From Deltaproteobacteria bacterium (GTDB taxonomy: Bacteria > Desulfobacterota > Anaeroferrophillalia > Anaeroferrophillales > Tharpellaceae): 5,740 bases of DNA. The position numbers were made by a program, and so were the translations under genes. The notes beneath the pieces were generated by a model that did not search any database, had not been told where the DNA came from, and was given only the letters and a program-made list of their open reading frames with translations. The stretch is from contig DAOWIX010000165.1 of assembly GCA_030640695.1 (NCBI GenBank), positions 1 through 5,740 on the forward strand. Reading direction: 5' to 3'. Positions 4,816 through 5,740 of this stretch are shown piece after piece (positions within the stretch are counted from its first letter, which is position 1; each line of letters starts with the position of its first letter).

Positions 4816-5740
4816 CTAAAGCAGAGCTTGCAAATGCTCTAAAGCAACACTAAGTTGGTCTCCCTGGGGACCACCAGCTTGGGCGAGTTCGGGTTTACCA
4901 CCGCCTTTACCGCCAACTTTTGCAGCCAGTTCACGAATTAAGGAGCCGGCCGGAAACTTTTTCTGCCAAGCTTTGCCAACATGGACAATGAGGATAGCTT
5001 TGCCGTCGTGGGTTGCCCCCAATAGAGTGATACCGTCGGCATTTTTCTGTTTGTAGACATCCATAATTCGACGCATCTCTTTGGGGTCGTCACACTCAAC
5101 TTGCTTTACCAAAACCGGAATCCCGTTGATCTCTTCAATATTGGCAGCGTTTCCACCACCGCCACCACCGACACTGGCCGTTACCAGTTTCTCTTTCAAA
5201 GAACTGATCTCTTTGAGTTGTTCTTTATTCTGCTCTTGTAAACGATCAATACGCTCAACCAACTCTTCCGGAATTCCCTTGAGCCGGCTTGCAGCTTCAG
5301 ACATGACCTTTTCGCGTTGATTGATATAGCTCCAGGCCGCGACTCCGGCTAAAGCTTCAAGGCGACGGACCCCGGCAGCGATTCCGGTTTCACTTATAAT
5401 TTTGACAAAACCGATGTCGCCGGTTGACTCAACATGAGTTCCGCCACAAAGTTCAACGCTGGCCTCCCCCATACTCACCATTCGCACCTTGTCACCATAT
5501 TTCTCCCCAAAGATCGCCATGGCACCCTGTTTAATGGCGTTATCCATGTCGGTCTCTTCGGTATGAACCGATCTATTGGCCATAACCTCACGGTTAACCA
5601 ACAGTTCGATCTCTTCAAGTTCTGCTTCAGTCAGTGCGGAAAAGTGACTGAAATCAAAACGCAATCGATTTGAGGTCACGAGTGAGCCAGCCTGCTTAAC
5701 ATGATCTCCCAGAACTTTTTGCAGTTTAGCCTGGAGAAGA
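4816..5740 (-). CDS. alaS: Alanyl-tRNA synthetase, C-terminal part (5' end beyond window)
   Basis: The enzyme charges tRNA-Ala and hydrolyses Ser/Gly mischarged tRNA. Only the last 307 residues are in the window, out of about 880 in a typical AlaS; the frame is open through the right edge. A GTG at 5679 looks like a start but is the Val of GSLV, inside the conserved VLGDHVKQAGSLV / RLRFDFSHF stretch. The fragment begins just after where the editing-domain HxxxH zinc motif should lie. It contains the other zinc half, CGGTH (fragment residues 98-102, nucleotides 5434-5448). A coiled-coil-like helix (about 140-187) follows, then a six-glycine linker (191-196), and the C-Ala/DHHA1 domain with its glycine-rich GGKGGGKPELAQAGG motif (276-290). 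It is convergent with pheA and ends 28 bases from their shared terminator. Confidence 0.97.
   Translation of the reverse strand, partial: LLQAKLQKVLGDHVKQAGSLVTSNRLRFDFSHFSALTEAELEEIELLVNREVMANRSVHTEETDMDNAIKQGAMAIFGEKYGDKVRMVSMGEASVELCGGTHVESTGDIGFVKIISETGIAAGVRRLEALAGVAAWSYINQREKVMSEAASRLKGIPEELVERIDRLQEQNKEQLKEISSLKEKLVTASVGGGGGGNAANIEEINGIPVLVKQVECDDPKEMRRIMDVYKQKNADGITLLGATHDGKAILIVHVGKAWQKKFPAGSLIRELAAKVGGKGGGKPELAQAGGPQGDQLSVALEHLQALL

Noticed and set aside
5081..5320. Plus-strand 79-residue ORF inside alaS, rich in Pro and Ser
   Set aside because: Its proline run is the reverse complement of the AlaS glycine linker; it is a shadow frame.
5677..5679. GTG as the start of a 287-residue alaS-like gene
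   Set aside because: The same frame stays open to the right edge and encodes conserved AlaS sequence upstream of it (LGDHVKQAGSLV). The GTG is an internal Val codon, so the gene is cut by the window, not truncated.

Overview
The window looks like ordinary chromosomal DNA from a Gram-negative bacterium. Its genes are housekeeping or amino-acid biosynthesis genes, starts carry Shine-Dalgarno sites, and base composition is moderate. The gene types and intergenic style suggest a Desulfobacterota/'deltaproteobacterial' host. That taxonomic guess rests on general resemblance, not on a search.

Left part (1-2137): two minus-strand membrane protein genes. An AI-2E-family permease (start 2137, end 1064) is followed 79 bases later by a rhomboid intramembrane serine protease with an N-terminal four-cysteine zinc ribbon (984 to 148). 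Positions 1-147 hold no convincing gene and may be part of a dispersed repeat.

Middle (2138-2578): this 441-base gap is the most interesting part. It contains overlapping, oppositely oriented candidate promoters, a 26-codon leader ORF (2352-2432) with seven consecutive aromatic codons (Phe-Phe-Phe-Trp-Phe-Tyr-Phe), and two tandem intrinsic terminators (2458-2490 and 2496-2531). The RNA strands can re-pair into two alternative hairpins. One (2413-2421 with 2466-2474) breaks terminator 1. This frees its 3' arm to pair with the 5' arm of terminator 2 (2477-2488 with 2496-2508), which breaks terminator 2. This reads as ribosome-mediated transcription attenuation with a two-step relay, sensing charged aromatic tRNAs.

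Right part: the attenuator leads into a two-gene operon. It encodes class I-alpha DAHP synthase (aroF, 2579-3640, first step of the shikimate pathway) and bifunctional chorismate mutase/prephenate dehydratase with an ACT domain (pheA, 3651-4721, from chorismate to phenylpyruvate). The pheA start is TTG, with its Shine-Dalgarno overlapping the aroF stop. So entry into aromatic synthesis and the Phe branch are co-transcribed under an aromatic-tRNA sensor, with allosteric control at the enzyme level as a second layer. A bidirectional terminator (4744-4788) separates pheA from the converging 3' part of alaS (minus strand, 4816 to beyond the right edge).
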